A stretch of 64,000 bases of DNA from Riptortus pedestris (GCA_019009955.1 CM032228.1:182970501-183034500), one strand, 5' to 3'. Positions 25,230 to 36,479 are shown, counted from the first letter of the stretch. The notes: generated by a model from the sequence alone, not told the origin. Numbers and translations: made by a program.

Positions 25230-25420
25230 GCTGAATCTGAGGTAGATATGGAGCTCTTTGTCGGCTGAAGGCTGTTAGGGGTAGAGTCGAGTGAATACCC
25301 CACCACTAGCACTCAACGTTAGTCGTGATATAAAAAGTGACGGGCCCCGTGACTGGAATAGCGTGGCGAACCACCCTCAATCAGGCCTCTTTATTCTACA
25401 GTCCGCATACTCCTGTAATT
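25230..25420 (+). other. Duplicated segment A with TATA-like core
   Basis: Shares with 28225-28380 the ordered blocks CTTTGTCGG, GTGAATACC, GTGATATAAAA, CCGTGACTGGAATAGCG, ACCACCC, CTCAATCA and CCG-ATACTC, in the same orientation and spacing. It contains TATAAAA at 25331. It could be an unnamed repeat family, an ancient local duplication or paired core-promoter-like elements. Confidence 0.5.
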
Positions 25421-25839
25421 CGGCCCAGCTAGATTGATCTCTTTCCCGCCCCACCCCCTATCTCTCTACCTTCCATTCAAATAAGACTTCAATTAGATCC
25501 CATTTCATTGATAACAGTGGGTTTCATTGTAAAATACACGCGTTACAATGTCACCTCACTCCTCTGATATGTTCAACTAGGCAATTTTATAACTGTTATA
25601 TATTTACCTTATCATTGCTATGTATGGTCATACTATAAAAAGGGTTAAAATTGTTCATAAAACATAACTGGAAATCTGATAAGCTAGAATGAGTTCCCGA
25701 ATGAAAAGTTCAATATTGTAAGAAGTATTCATCACAAGGTAGTACATGTGACGATGTGTCGATTGAGAACATCTGATCATATTTTGAATTATTTTGGCCT
25801 AATAAGTTTAGGTTACGACTAGAGGAGTGAAATATGAGG

Positions 25840-26665
25840 ATTGGGAAGAATAGAGTTGTGAGAATTGGAAATTTCGAAGTTGTGTGTGCGTTGGGAAGAT
25901 TGGAGTTGTGAGAATTGCAGTTTGCTAAGACTGGGAAGAGTGGAGTTGTGAGGTTAGGTGGATTACATAAAGTTGAGTGGATTGGGAAGAGTGGAGTTGT
26001 GTGGATAAGAGTTATGCAGATTGGGAAGGGTGGAGTTGTAAGTTGCAGTTGTGTGGATTAGGGAGTGTGGAGTTGTAAGAATTGGGTAGTTAGGAGTTGT
26101 GTAGATCGGGAAGGGTGGAGTTGTGTGGATAAGAGTTATGCAGATCGGGAAGGGTGAAGTTGTGTGGACAAGAGTTATGCAGATCGGGAATATTGGAGTT
26201 GTGAGTGGCAGTTCTCTGGATTGGGAAGAGTGGAGTTGTGAGGATTGGGTGTTTAGGAGTTGTGTAGATTGGGAAGAGCGGAGTTTTGTAGATTTGGAGG
26301 ATTCGAGTTGTGTGGGTTCAAAATAATGGAGTTGTGAAGATTGGGAGGATTCGTGTTGTGTGGGTTCAAAATAGTGGAGTTGTGAAGATTGGGAGGATTC
26401 GTGTTGTGTGGGTTCAAAATAGTGGAGTTGTGAAGATTGGGAGGATTCGTGTTGTGTGGGTTCAAAATAGTGGAGTTGTGAAGATTGGGAGGATAAGAGT
26501 TGTGTAAATCGGGAAGAGTTGAGTTCTGAGGATTGGGTGTTTAGGAGTTGTGTAGATTGGGAAGAGCGGAGTTTTGTAGATTTGGAGTATTCGAGTTGTG
26601 TGGGTTCAAAATAATGGAGTTGTGAAGATTGGGAGGATTCGTGTTGTGGGGATTGTTAAGAGTGG
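25840..26665. repeat. Minisatellite 1: 48-bp units with 288-bp higher-order repeat
   Basis: The best-preserved units start GGTTCAAAATA at 26315, 26363, 26411 and 26459, exactly 48 bp apart. Each is made of two related 24-bp halves (TTGGGAGGATT and GAGTTGTG themes). A copy of the 26229-26340 block recurs 288 bp (six units) downstream at about 26517-26628. Outer units from 25840 are more diverged. The 65-70-codon frames with WVQNSGVVKIGRIRVV repeats are by-products of the period being divisible by three. Confidence 0.9.
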
Positions 26666-26895
26666 AGTTGAGGGGGTCATCAGACAGTTGATATGAAACT
26701 GTCCCGAACAAGGTTTATTTTTGAATAACGACTTGAGAAATAGTCTAACCCTTGGAGATTTAGAGCAAGACAATAGCTTTTCTACTGCGTTATTCGGAAT
26801 GCCAATGAGCATTGAAGCTTGTATTGTAATACATCGTAAAATAATAAACACATTTTATTTTTAATCTCATTTCTTTTTTTTTAAAAAAAAAAATG

Positions 26896-27362
26896 TCACA
26901 CACACACACACACACATTTGTCTAGCCGTCACAATTTAATCGTTTTATGTAAAAAGAAAGATCAAGTTCGTTAATGGCTGAAATCCTATCAGTGAGAGGG
27001 GGGTCTAGAGAAGAGGAATTTTAAAAATTCGAAATACCTCCGTTATTATGTTTCGGATCGAAAAATTGTATATAAACAATCTTATTAAAAATGTAATGTT
27101 CTATAAATGCTGTAATATACATTTTTACACTATCTTGATTATGAACCGAGATACTTGCATTTTATAGCTTTCGGCCTTCAGCTCCCCCCCCCCTCCTACT
27201 TATGTCATATTAACAATAAGGTATAATATTATGAAGTACATAATTTGAAGCATAAATACCAAATATTGTTCTCATTGACAATATAATGTCGAGATAAATG
27301 CAAATACGTGGCACACGTGGGAAATCTGCTTAGTTTACGCATCCCCTGCGTGACCTACTTTT
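26896..27362 (+). mobile_element. HINE-like element, copy 7 (upstream member of a tandem pair)
   Basis: Starts at a (CA)n run that replaces the usual TA tract, then TTGTCTAGCCGTCACAATTT, GATCAAGTTCGTTAATGG, G-rich block and CTCCGTTATTATG. The centre is TTTCGGCCTTCAGC. The right end is CACGTGGGAAATCTGCTTAG, hairpin (CGCA-tcc-CCTGCG) and TGACCTACTTTTT. No left palindrome. Confidence 0.7.
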
Positions 27363-27738
27363 TAGTCTTCAGTAACCCCTCCTGATGCCATACCATACCA
27401 AATACGGTTTTTATTGAACCCCAGTGTGTGTGGGGGGGGGGCTTATAGGGGTGGAATTCGAAAATTCAAAATATCTCCGTTACCATGAGTTGCATTGAAA
27501 AATTTTATAGAGCCAATCATGTTAAACAGTTGATGGTCTACAGTTTTTCGTTTCATTATCTCATAACTCAATTGTTAACTGGCACTTTCTTGTTTTCAGC
27601 CTTCCGTAAACTCTGATTTCTACTCATCGGAATTTTACTTAGATATAGAAAGTATATGGGAGAAGAGAATAATAGTGTGCTCTACCACAGCGTGGGAAAT
27701 CTGCTTAGTTTACGCAGCTCCTGCGTGTCGGACTTTTT
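27363..27738 (+). mobile_element. HINE-like element, copy 8 (downstream member of a tandem pair)
   Basis: Begins immediately after copy 7 with TAGTCTTCAGTAACCCCTCC, then a G-rich block at 27431-27441, AATATCTCCGTTACCATGAG and a centre with CTCATCGGAATTTTACTTAG. It ends GCGTGGGAAATCTGCTTAG, hairpin and GTCGGACTTTTT. Two right ends in the same direction make a head-to-tail array. Confidence 0.65.
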
Positions 27739-28224
27739 AATAATAATTATTTTCAAATGAAATAAATTTAAATGAAGTGAATCAAAAAATTTTGTTGACT
27801 TAGGTACAAAGTACAGAGTAGGAGTTTTGTGCCCGTCAGATTTTTTTTTTAATACAATGATATGGTAAATACAATGAGATGCCAACTGAAAGATGTTTTC
27901 TGGGTTAAATAAAACAAAAACACATGCAATTGAATGTTCCTTCTAAAGTTAAAATATATTGGAAGATGTAGCAAAGGGAATACACGATGAATTATGTCCA
28001 TCATGCTATCTTCAAAAACCTTCTTCGAAATACTGCATTTCTCTAAAATATTTTGTACATCCATCTATAAAGATCTGGTATCCCGGAGTCTGAAAAGGAG
28101 AAGCAGAAGAAAAAAAAAAGAAACCAATCTTCAAAATCTTTCATTCGTGGTCTGAAAGAAGAAATATAGGTTGATTCGACGGGAGGAAAAATAAATGGAA
28201 GGAGGGGTTGCTGTAAACAGAGAA

Positions 28225-28380
28225 GATAGCCTGGCCCTTTGTCGGGAAGCGGTGAATACCTGCTACCAAGGGCGGTAGCTGTGATATAAAAGTGACTCAG
28301 TCGCCGTGACTGGAATAGCGAGCTGGACCACCCCTCAATCAACGGGTTCTATTCTCCGCTCCGTATACTCTAAATAAGCT
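28225..28380 (+). other. Duplicated segment B with TATA-like core
   Basis: Counterpart of 25230-25420. The best-preserved core is GTGATATAAAAGTGAC at 28281-28296 and CCGTGACTGGAATAGCG about 10 bp later. The flanks beyond about 180 bp do not match, so the shared unit is short. A 99-codon frame on the minus strand across it is unsupported. Confidence 0.5.
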
Positions 28381-28711
28381 CGACAATACCTTTCCTTTTC
28401 TTACATTTTCTCCTAACGTGTCCAGTGTGTTTTCTGCTTATTTTCGCATTTTTTAAACTCTTTTGACACACTCTTTTCTTGAAACAAATACATTAATGTC
28501 AATCGGTAAATTATTCCATTCAGCAGCAATACAGTTTTTTATTAAACTCGCCTCATTCATATGTTACATTATTTAGTTATAATATTGACGTTCTCTAAAT
28601 TTATATACAAAACTATTTGTTTGTTTCACGAAAACGGTTGCAGTTATATAACCTGATGCCTAGAAAAATTGACGTTTAAAATGTCAGAGATATTATGAAG
28701 TCTTGTGTACC

Positions 28712-29395
28712 TTATGCCCATTCCATACCTACAGTTATCTCAAGGTGAACCTCATAACCATGCCCTACCTATGGCTATCTCAAGGTGAACCTCATGTCCA
28801 TTCCATACCTACAGTTATCTCAAGGTGAACCTCATTACCATCTCCGATCTACGGTTATTTCAAGGTGGACCTCATGTCCATTCCATACCTACAGTTATCT
28901 CAAGGTGAACCTCATTACCATCTCCGATCTACGGTTATTTCAAGGTGGACCTCATGTCCATTCCATACCTACAGTTATCTCAAGGTGAACCTCATTACCA
29001 TCTCCGATCTACGGTTATTTCAAGGTGGACCTCATGTCCATTCCATACCTACAGTTATCTCAAGGTGAACCTCATTACCATCTCCGATCTATGGTTATTT
29101 CAAGGTGAACCTCATGTTCATTCCATACCTACAGTTATCTCAAGGTGAACCTCATAACCATCTCCGATCTATGGTTATTTCAAGGTGAACCTCATGCCCA
29201 TTCCATACCTACAGTTTTCTCAAGGTGAACCTCATAACCATTTCCGATCTGTAGTTATATCGAGTTCACCCTCGTACCCATGCCCGTCTTATTGTTATCT
29301 CAAGGTGAACCTTATACCTATACCCGATCTATGGTTAGCTCAAGGTAAACCTTATTGCCTGACCGATGGCTATATCAAGGTGAAACTCATAATCA
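28712..29395. repeat. Minisatellite 2: 40-bp units in an 80-bp dimer
   Basis: About 17 units of 40 bp sharing CAAGGTGAACCTCAT. Two alternating variants (CCATACCTACAGTTATCT and CCGATCTACGGTTATTT types) form an 80-bp dimer repeated almost perfectly three times at 28785-29024. Units decay towards both ends. The overlapping 67-codon frames repeat with the array and are not genes. Confidence 0.92.
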
Positions 29396-29589
29396 TGAAA
29401 CTCCCAGCACTTCCCCATGCCTCAAAATTCAGGAATCAAGTGAAATTAAGTTCTACAACAGTTTTGTTCCTATTCAGAGAAACGTATATGTTTAAGAGTT
29501 CTTTTTTGATTGACCTCATCATCAACTGATTCTCAGGACTGTATGGAAACTGGTACTGTTTTAAGTATAGTGAAAATAAGCAGTTAGAG

Positions 29590-29900
29590 TATAGCCGTGA
29601 ACTGTAGAGAGGTCCCTTGAATAGACCTTGGCTTATTGTCGCCTGATTCAGTCAGAAAGACAGGAATAAGACGAAGGAAGGGGACACTATCTCTAGCCGG
29701 GATGTAATTAGTAGAGGATGAGGAGATAATTTGTAGCGGAAGCCATCCTGGATGCCCTCCCTACTCCTCCCCAAAGTCATTTGAATTTAATTCCAGTTCA
29801 CGTGTGATCTTCCCTTCCTATCAGGGTGGGGCTGCTTTTCAATTTATATCTGTTTGCACCTTCCTTCCTATTCCACTCGCCTGTGTAATTAGTGCCTCAT
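29590..29900. other. GC-richer island, candidate conserved non-coding sequence
   Basis: Non-repetitive sequence with TAATTA-type cores (GATGTAATTAGTAG, GTGTAATTAGTG), TTCACGTGTG (an E-box) and purine/pyrimidine-rich runs. No coding potential recognised. Possible enhancer by composition and motif density only. Confidence 0.3.
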
Positions 29901-30209
29901 CTGAGTCTTACTCCACTAATGTTCTACGAATGAAAACAAAAAATTGAATGACTCCCTAATATTTGTAGTTTCCACATTTAGAATTAATATCAAATCGACT
30001 GCATTATGTAATAATTATAAGGATTTTTTAATAATATAAAGAAGCCTTCTCATGTGGCTTCTTACTGTATGTTTTACTTATTGTGCGCAATTCTTCCCCT
30101 ATTTTATACTTATTTTAATTATTATAAGTAGATAGTTTTTCAGTCAGATCGTTAAATTAAGCGGTGTTCATATTTTATTATAACCTAAAAGTACATAAAA
30201 AAATTAAAT

Positions 30210-30425
30210 TATTTATTAACGCCCACTTTTTGCAACTAAGGCTAATTGGGACGGATTATCTACAGGTTACCACTCTTTTCTTGCCAGGGTGGGACTAAGG
30301 ATTTTATTTAATGAATTCCGTCACTAAATAAATTCCTGTGCCTAGGCGGGAATCGAACTCGCCACTCTAGGTTTCCATGTGAGATAAAGGTCAACGCATT
30401 AACTCACATGCTAACCTGAGCCCCT
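30210..30425 (-). repeat. tRNA-derived SINE, near-complete copy
   Basis: On the minus strand it reads GGGGCTCAGGTTAGCATGTG (A-box region of a tRNA-like head), then GAGTTCGATTCCCGCC (B-box GGTTCGANNCC-like), a body with CCCACCCTGGCAAGAAAAG, and a tail ending AAAGTGGGCGTTAATAAATAA. About 215 bp, with RNA polymerase III promoter boxes and an AT-rich tail, which defines a SINE. Related copies lie at 32665-32880, 49086-49300 and 55040-55185. Confidence 0.75.
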
Positions 30426-30689
30426 AAAAATACATAAGATATGTTTATATTAAGGATGATGTTGCTATGACAACTTTAACCTCAATTTCCGGCGGAACAG
30501 TACCTTACTCGATAAATGTGCTTCGCTTTCATCCGAGTGACAGTATTCGAGATTTACTTCTTGCCTATTAATAAATCCCGAATGAAACACCTTAGTATTT
30601 CAAAGTGCATGATCCTTGCACTACCTTTCTCGCTACCTATAAATTTCATACAACTCTGATTGTCTTCAGACAGTATTGTTGCATTTTCC

Positions 30690-31437
30690 TGAGAGTATCC
30701 TAAATCCTTCAGAAGTTGTCAAATCCATATGGCTTTCTGAACAGGCATTCGGATTTTCCCAACAGTATTCCAAGTTCTTGAGAATTAGTCCAGAAGGCAT
30801 CCTGAACTGTTATTTGGATTTTCCTGGCAGTATCCCGAATCCTTGAGAAGTAGTCGAATCCAGAAGGCATCCTGAGCTGTTATTTGGATTTTCCTGACAG
30901 TATCCCGGATCCTTGAGAAGTAGTCGAATCCAGAAGGCATCCTGAGCTGTTATTTGGATTTTCCTGGCAGTATCCCGGATCCTTGAGAAGTAGTCGAATC
31001 CAGAAGGCATCCTGAGCTGTTATTTGGATTTTCCTGACAGTATCCCGAATCCTTGAGAGGTAGTCGTATCCATAAGGCTCCCTGGTCAGATATTTGGATT
31101 TTCCTAACAGTATCCCGAATCCTTGAGAAGTAATCGAATCCAGAAGGCATCCTGAGCTGTTATTTGGATTTTCCTGACAGTATCCCGGATCCTTGAGAAG
31201 TAATCGAATCCATAAGGCTTCCTGATAAGCTATTTGGATTTTCCTGACAGTATTCCGGATCCTTGAGAAGGAGTCGAATCCCTAAGGCTTCCTGAGCAGT
31301 CATTTGGATTTTTCTGACTGTATCCCGAATCCTTGAGAGGTAGTCGTATCCATAAGGCTCCCTGGTCAGATATTTGGATTTTCCTAACAGTATCCCGAAT
31401 CCTTGAGAAGTAGTCGAATCCATAAGGCTTCCCAAAT
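30690..31437. repeat. Minisatellite 3: 70-bp units
   Basis: About eleven units sharing TTTGGATTTTCCTGACAGTA, TCCTTGAGAAGTAGTCG and AATCCA-AAGGC. Units at 30840-31060 are near-identical and the outer ones diverge. A two-unit block with CATAAGGCTCCCTGGTCAGA recurs (31070 and 31350), showing segmental spread. Minus-strand frames over it are artefacts. Confidence 0.92.
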
Positions 31438-31439
31438 AG

Positions 31440-32145
31440 GCTTTGGATCAAAATTTGTATCACTAAACACCTTATTTTCAACATTCTTAAAGGGTTATTT
31501 GCCAGAAAAACAAGAGAACAGAGCTTGCATATTACGTTATTACAACGCGAGAGTTAGATGCTTTTCTCCCATAGTGTGCATATAAGTGTTTTTATGTATT
31601 ACTAAGTGGATCTATTGAATTTTAGCATTATATGTCATAATTAGGTATGCATATGATTAAGTGCATGGATCGAACCAGCTTGTTTGGTTATTTAACATGG
31701 TTATATACCAGAATTTGGATTAAGCTAATGGTAGACGCAGTGAACACAAATCTACCACATTCTCTAATGGCTTGCATAATTAATGAGACTCTCAAATTGG
31801 TACCGGATTAGCCCCACATTTACATACAATCTTATGATTTCTCAATGAACAAGTAGCGAGAATACTGATTAATACTGTTTCCCTTAAAATAATAATAAAT
31901 ACATATTCTCATTGGAATAATAGCTATCTGTTAACGTTGGTTATCAAATTATAATTTATTGGACAGTAATTCTAGTTTATTGCATTACATTGTTCTATGA
32001 ATAACAAATAACTAATAAATGGGGTTATTATCCTTTATCTTCAGTAATCCACCTTCTTAGAACATATAGTGTTTCCAATTTTGAATCTCGTTCTCTCCAG
32101 GTCCATGTAAGGGCTATTAACAATTAACCCAGTTTAGACTAATTA
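31440..32145. other. AT-rich intron, no gene seen
   Basis: Nothing recognised. Confidence 0.5.
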
Positions 32146-32482
32146 TTAGCTGATTTCCCTCAACGGAAATCAACCATTGAGGTTTTTCGTAAAATTAAAT
32201 CAAATGTCCATCGATCCAACATCTCACAAAACTCAACACAAGAGCATTTCATGTAAAACTAAGGAAGAAGTTTGTTAACGTCTGAAATTTTTGGTTAATT
32301 ACATTTTTCCTCATACACTCAAATATTGAGCGAGTTATTTGTACTTTCTTGTTTTCAGCCTTCAGTAAACCCTTACTTCTGCTCACCGGATTTCTATTTA
32401 GAAATCAGTAACGTGATATTAGATCATAAGTATGTCAGAATGTGAGTAATCTGCTAAGTTCACGTATCGTGATGGACCTTTT
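32146..32482 (+). mobile_element. HINE-like element, copy 9 (short, no TA tract)
   Basis: TTAGCTGATTTCCCTCAACG starts a diverged palindrome, followed by CAAATGTCCATCGATCCAAC, then a jump to the GTTTGTTAACGTCTGAAATT block. The centre is TTTTCAGCCTTCAGTAAACC. The right end is diverged: GTGAGTAATCTGCTAAGTTC, then a degraded hairpin and GATGGACCTTTTT. Confidence 0.6.
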
Positions 32483-32664
32483 TCAATTCCGAATTCATCT
32501 TCCATCATTACAATCATAAATCTAAAAACTAAAAGACAAGTACAAATAATGCAATACAATTGCATTTTGCTGGTAGTAACAAAAACTTCCATGGATCCAT
32601 GTAACCAAGGATCGTGGTTTTTTATCACTTTTTCATTCAGATATGACTTTATACCTATATTATT

Positions 32665-32880
32665 ATTGTTTATTAACCTCTATTTTTTTCTATTATGGCT
32701 AATTGGTAAGGGGTATCTACCGGTTACCACCTTTTTGTAGCCAGGGTGGGACGCGAAGCATTTTATTTAATGACTTCGTCACTATATAAATTCCTATTGC
32801 CCAGTTGGAAACTCGTAAGTATGTGAGATTAAGGATGACGTTTTAACTCACTTGGCTAACCTGAGCCCCATGTCTGTATT
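32665..32880 (-). repeat. tRNA-derived SINE copy
   Basis: Same order as 30210-30425: ATTGGTAAGGGGTATCTACC, GCCAGGGTGGGACGCGAAGC, ATTCCTATTGCCCAG, a damaged B-box (GTTGGAAACTCG on plus), and the head CACTTGGCTAACCTGAGCCC. Confidence 0.65.
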
Positions 32881-34797
32881 TGATTAGCAATTAAATATCA
32901 TCAAAATACAATAAATACTATATAAGATAATTATACATCCAATCAATCATTGTAAAATACACTTCTGATTGTTGTATTGAGAAAGGTTTTTGTATTCTGT
33001 CAACAATCTTTCGATGTCTGATTTCCCCTCACCCATAATGTAAAACATGTAACTTCATATTTCAAATTATTTTAGTGCCAGCTAGCACTGTGTTGAAAGT
33101 ACCAACCTCGGAACTTAATTCATGTTTTATGCATTTCCTGTTTGTTCCATTTTTCAGGTGTAACTATGTTTGATGGTATTTTCTCTAATAAATCTTTGTC
33201 GTGTAGTTGTGGGACTCTCCAACGTGAGCTTAAGCCTAATTTGTAGACCTAACTAAACTTTCACAAACTACCATTTATCGTTCATCGATTTACAAGTCTT
33301 GTTATATAATACCTTAGGTGTAGGAACTCCTGTTCTCCTTCATAATGCTCCTTTGAATATCAGCTTGCGACTGTTCTCTTTGAGTTCTAGTCATTCGAAT
33401 TCTTAGAAATATATTTGATTACAAACGGCGTTATAGAGGAGCATGAGTTTGTTCCTTTGGACTCTTTAATTAATCATAGTAGCTACGGACTGTGCTGGAG
33501 TTAACTAATATTCATTGTTCAATCATTGCATATATAGTTAGTGGTCTCCTTTGTACTAGCGTATCAGGGGCATGAGAAGCATCATATTTTATATGTTACT
33601 TGATGTAAATACAAACGTTGTAAAATTGTTAACTTATATTTGTCATGTGTAAATTTACATTTTTATTATAAAGTACGTAGTTGATTCAAGGAGAAAAGAA
33701 GAGAATAAATAGTTCAGTTAAATATATGATCCAGTAAATAATAAGTTTAACTGTGTTATTTATAACACTTCTTACTTTTAATTTTTCATAGGCTACATCT
33801 AGTTCATGTATTTTTTTTATTTGTAATTCATATATTAATCTAATCAGAGTTGTTACTTATTTTCCTATATGAAACATTGGAGTTATATGTGTTTAAACTT
33901 TACCTTTAGAACTAAATGTTTTTCAGCTTAATTAAGTTAAGGTGAACTGAGATACAATACATCTTTTTTTGGATTTCTTTACTTAGTATACCCATATAGT
34001 TTCGCCCGACACTCTCGTGCCTTTGAAATGAAATGCATTAATAATATCATTAAACACAAACTATTGCCAACATTCTCACTAAGTACTTGAATTTTCCAGC
34101 AGTATTTATGAATTAATATCATATACAACCCTTGCCTCTATTTATAATGTATTACATGCCTTGTTTGAATAAATTTTGTTAAGCAAAAGGAAATTCTTGG
34201 AAATGAAGGATTAGAGATGATTATTTTAATTGACGTAGCCCTGACACAAATTGAAAAGGGGCTTGACGTGGGTCGCGACCTACAAAACACCAGAGCAAAA
34301 CCTCTTCAAATCTCATAATTAATAGCCAACCTTAAAAGTGAAGCATGAGGAGACGTATTTTAACGTGTGCGGTCGGTCGGTACGTTGGATCATGCGCACT
34401 GGACGGCAATTACTGACTAGCTGGACACGAGTCCAGGTCATTAGTCAACTACTTGTGAGTTGCAGGAGCAGCCGGCAGCAGATTTCGGCCCCACTCCTAA
34501 CTTTGGGGTTAGGCCAAGCACAAATTGTTTCCCTTGGACAACTTGAATATTGGAGTCTCTGGGGGCTGTTTTTCATCCCCATAGTCACTCACAATATTTC
34601 CTTTTCCAAAAGAAACTAATTGAAATAAATAAGAAATAGAAATAAAACCTAGATATATTGTGTGAAATATAGGCCTTATTTATTACGGACTCAAAAAAGT
34701 TAGAAAGGTTACTTCAATAATATATGCTTCCAATAAAACCATTAATTGAATATAACTAATTTTTATAGAAATGTATTGCATATGTATGACATACGTT
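32881..34797. other. AT-rich intron with one GC-richer patch
   Basis: A good acceptor-like site (pyrimidine tract and TTTTTCAG ending at 33157) is followed by GTGTAA, a poor donor. A GC-richer patch at 34260-34590 holds a 93-codon frame (34338-34619) with no known motif. No gene assigned. Confidence 0.4.
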
Positions 34798-35878
34798 ACT
34801 GACTATAATAGATGTAATACATAAATTTTATCAACATTTACGCTGACTATAATAGCATTGCCATTATTTTTAACTCGGACATGTTCGATGGTTCTGCTAC
34901 AAACTTCCTAGTATGCAGTGACCATATTTGTGGTTCAGTCCTATTCATGAGGTGCTGCTGGTGTGCTATCCGTGAATGTGTCATGTCTCAAAGCAAGAAC
35001 AACTTTTTCTCTTCTAGTATTTATTTGGCACCTACTCAGGAATAGAGTGTTTTATTTATGGCAGTTTTGAGTTGATTTTGAAACTATTCCACTTTCCATT
35101 TCATGTTGACCTTTTATTTAATACGAGTAATGGGACTATATGTTGTAAAATGATTAGTAGGCTAATAGGTAATGTTCAGTCGCAAATTATGCATGTTTGT
35201 CAGCCAAAGGATATCTGAATGTCCTGGTATACAATGGTTTTTTATTACTTTTTTCATTTCAGTTTGTAAGTTAGTAATTCCTGGAGCTGCCTCGTGAGTG
35301 GATGAGATGAGTAGCTGTCAATTATTTACTGTCTATCACACGACAACGTTACAAATCGTAGCTTACGTAGTGATACTTCGTATCAGAATTTGTTGCTGAT
35401 TCAAGATATTGGTTTAAAAACATTACAGAATAATTAGCTGTATTAGAATGGTGATGCCGCGCAAGTACGTACTAGCCGAGTGTAGAACAAATATCGATTG
35501 AAGTGGTAGATTTTACAGTTGGTTATATACATGTCATATTTTTTGAGTACACTGAAAAATGCCCTATTAGGAATCATTTCTTAACCAACTATATATGCAT
35601 ATATTATTAAATACCATTGTTCCTAACCGTTTCGCTGGGAAAGACAGCTTAACATTGCCTTTTTATTTGTTTTTTTTTTATTGAAATATTTTGGTGCTTC
35701 TACATCTTATTCAGGCTATCTCAAATACTGTGTAAATAAGGAATGATCGACTACGAAGTTTATAGCAGAACCATCGAACATGTCCGAGTTAAAAATAAAG
35801 GCAATGCTATACATAGTCGTAGTAAATATTGATAACATTTATGTATTACATGTATTACAGTACGCTGTAGGAGTCAGT
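34798..35878. mobile_element. Foldback element with ~115-130-bp inverted arms
   Basis: The left arm (about 34798-34911) and right arm (about 35751-35878) are inverted copies. Both start ACTGACT and share GTAATACATAAAT, TATAGCATTGCC and a nearly exact block around AACTCGGACATGTTCGATGG and TTCTGCT. The 840-bp interior has no recognisable transposase. Target duplication not clear. Non-autonomous DNA transposon or foldback; superfamily not assigned. Confidence 0.7.
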
Positions 35879-36069
35879 AAAAACATGAATTTGAATTATA
35901 TATTTTAAAGATATTGATTTATCTCCTAATTACATGCTTGGGCCTGTTCTTAAAACATAAATTAATAAATTTGGGGAAAATGCGTTTTTACTTGCTAAGA
36001 GAGCGAAACTAATTATTCCTTGAACTGTCATGAAAAAAAAAAAGTATAAATATAAATATGAATTGTGAA

Positions 36070-36370
36070 AAGCGGAGTTGAGAGTAGAGGATTAGGTAAG
36101 AGATAAGGAGAGGATGGTGTATTTAAGGATGATTAGAAGGGAAGACGTGGGCAAACTTGTTGTTGGGAATTAGCAACATCAGCTGTAACATTAGTAGAGC
36201 CTGCCGGTAATGACCCTAGTTGCTACGGTACGCCAGATAACCGTCGCCATCTTGTTTAAACAACTATCTACATCTTACTAACTACATATCCCATGTGCTT
36301 AGATACACATGTGTGACACTAGACCACCTTACGACCACCTACACCATCTCATATCTAATATAACCACTAA
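36070..36370. other. GC-richer island, no gene recognised
   Basis: A purine-rich start (GGAGAGGATGG) followed by a balanced, non-repetitive stretch; no coding or RNA signature. Confidence 0.25.
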
Positions 36371-36479
36371 CGTGTTTGCCTCATTTAAACAATAATTCTA
36401 ATTGTTTCATGGCGCCATAATTAATGTTTATACATGATAAATTTTCATATTATATTTATTCAAGTTCCGCAATGTTTTT

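Noticed and set aside
26253..26507. Repeat-protein-like ORFs (NPHNTNPPNLHNS and WVQNSGVVKIGRI units)
   Set aside because: Both strands are open because the 48-bp unit is a multiple of three; no start context, splice sites or domain.
28785..29148. Three near-identical 67-codon ORFs, candidate tandem gene family
   Set aside because: They are one frame repeated every 80 bp across minisatellite 2.
28712..31437. Regular repeat-spacer pattern reminiscent of CRISPR arrays
   Set aside because: Whole units repeat with no unique spacers, the genome is eukaryotic, and no cas genes are present.
33135..33162. Second recursive splice site
   Set aside because: The acceptor is good (TTCCATTTTTCAG) but it is followed by GTGTAA, a poor donor; no exon-like frame follows.
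34338..34619. 93-codon ORF in a GC-richer patch
   Set aside because: No recognisable domain, biased composition and no splice context; kept only as a region note.
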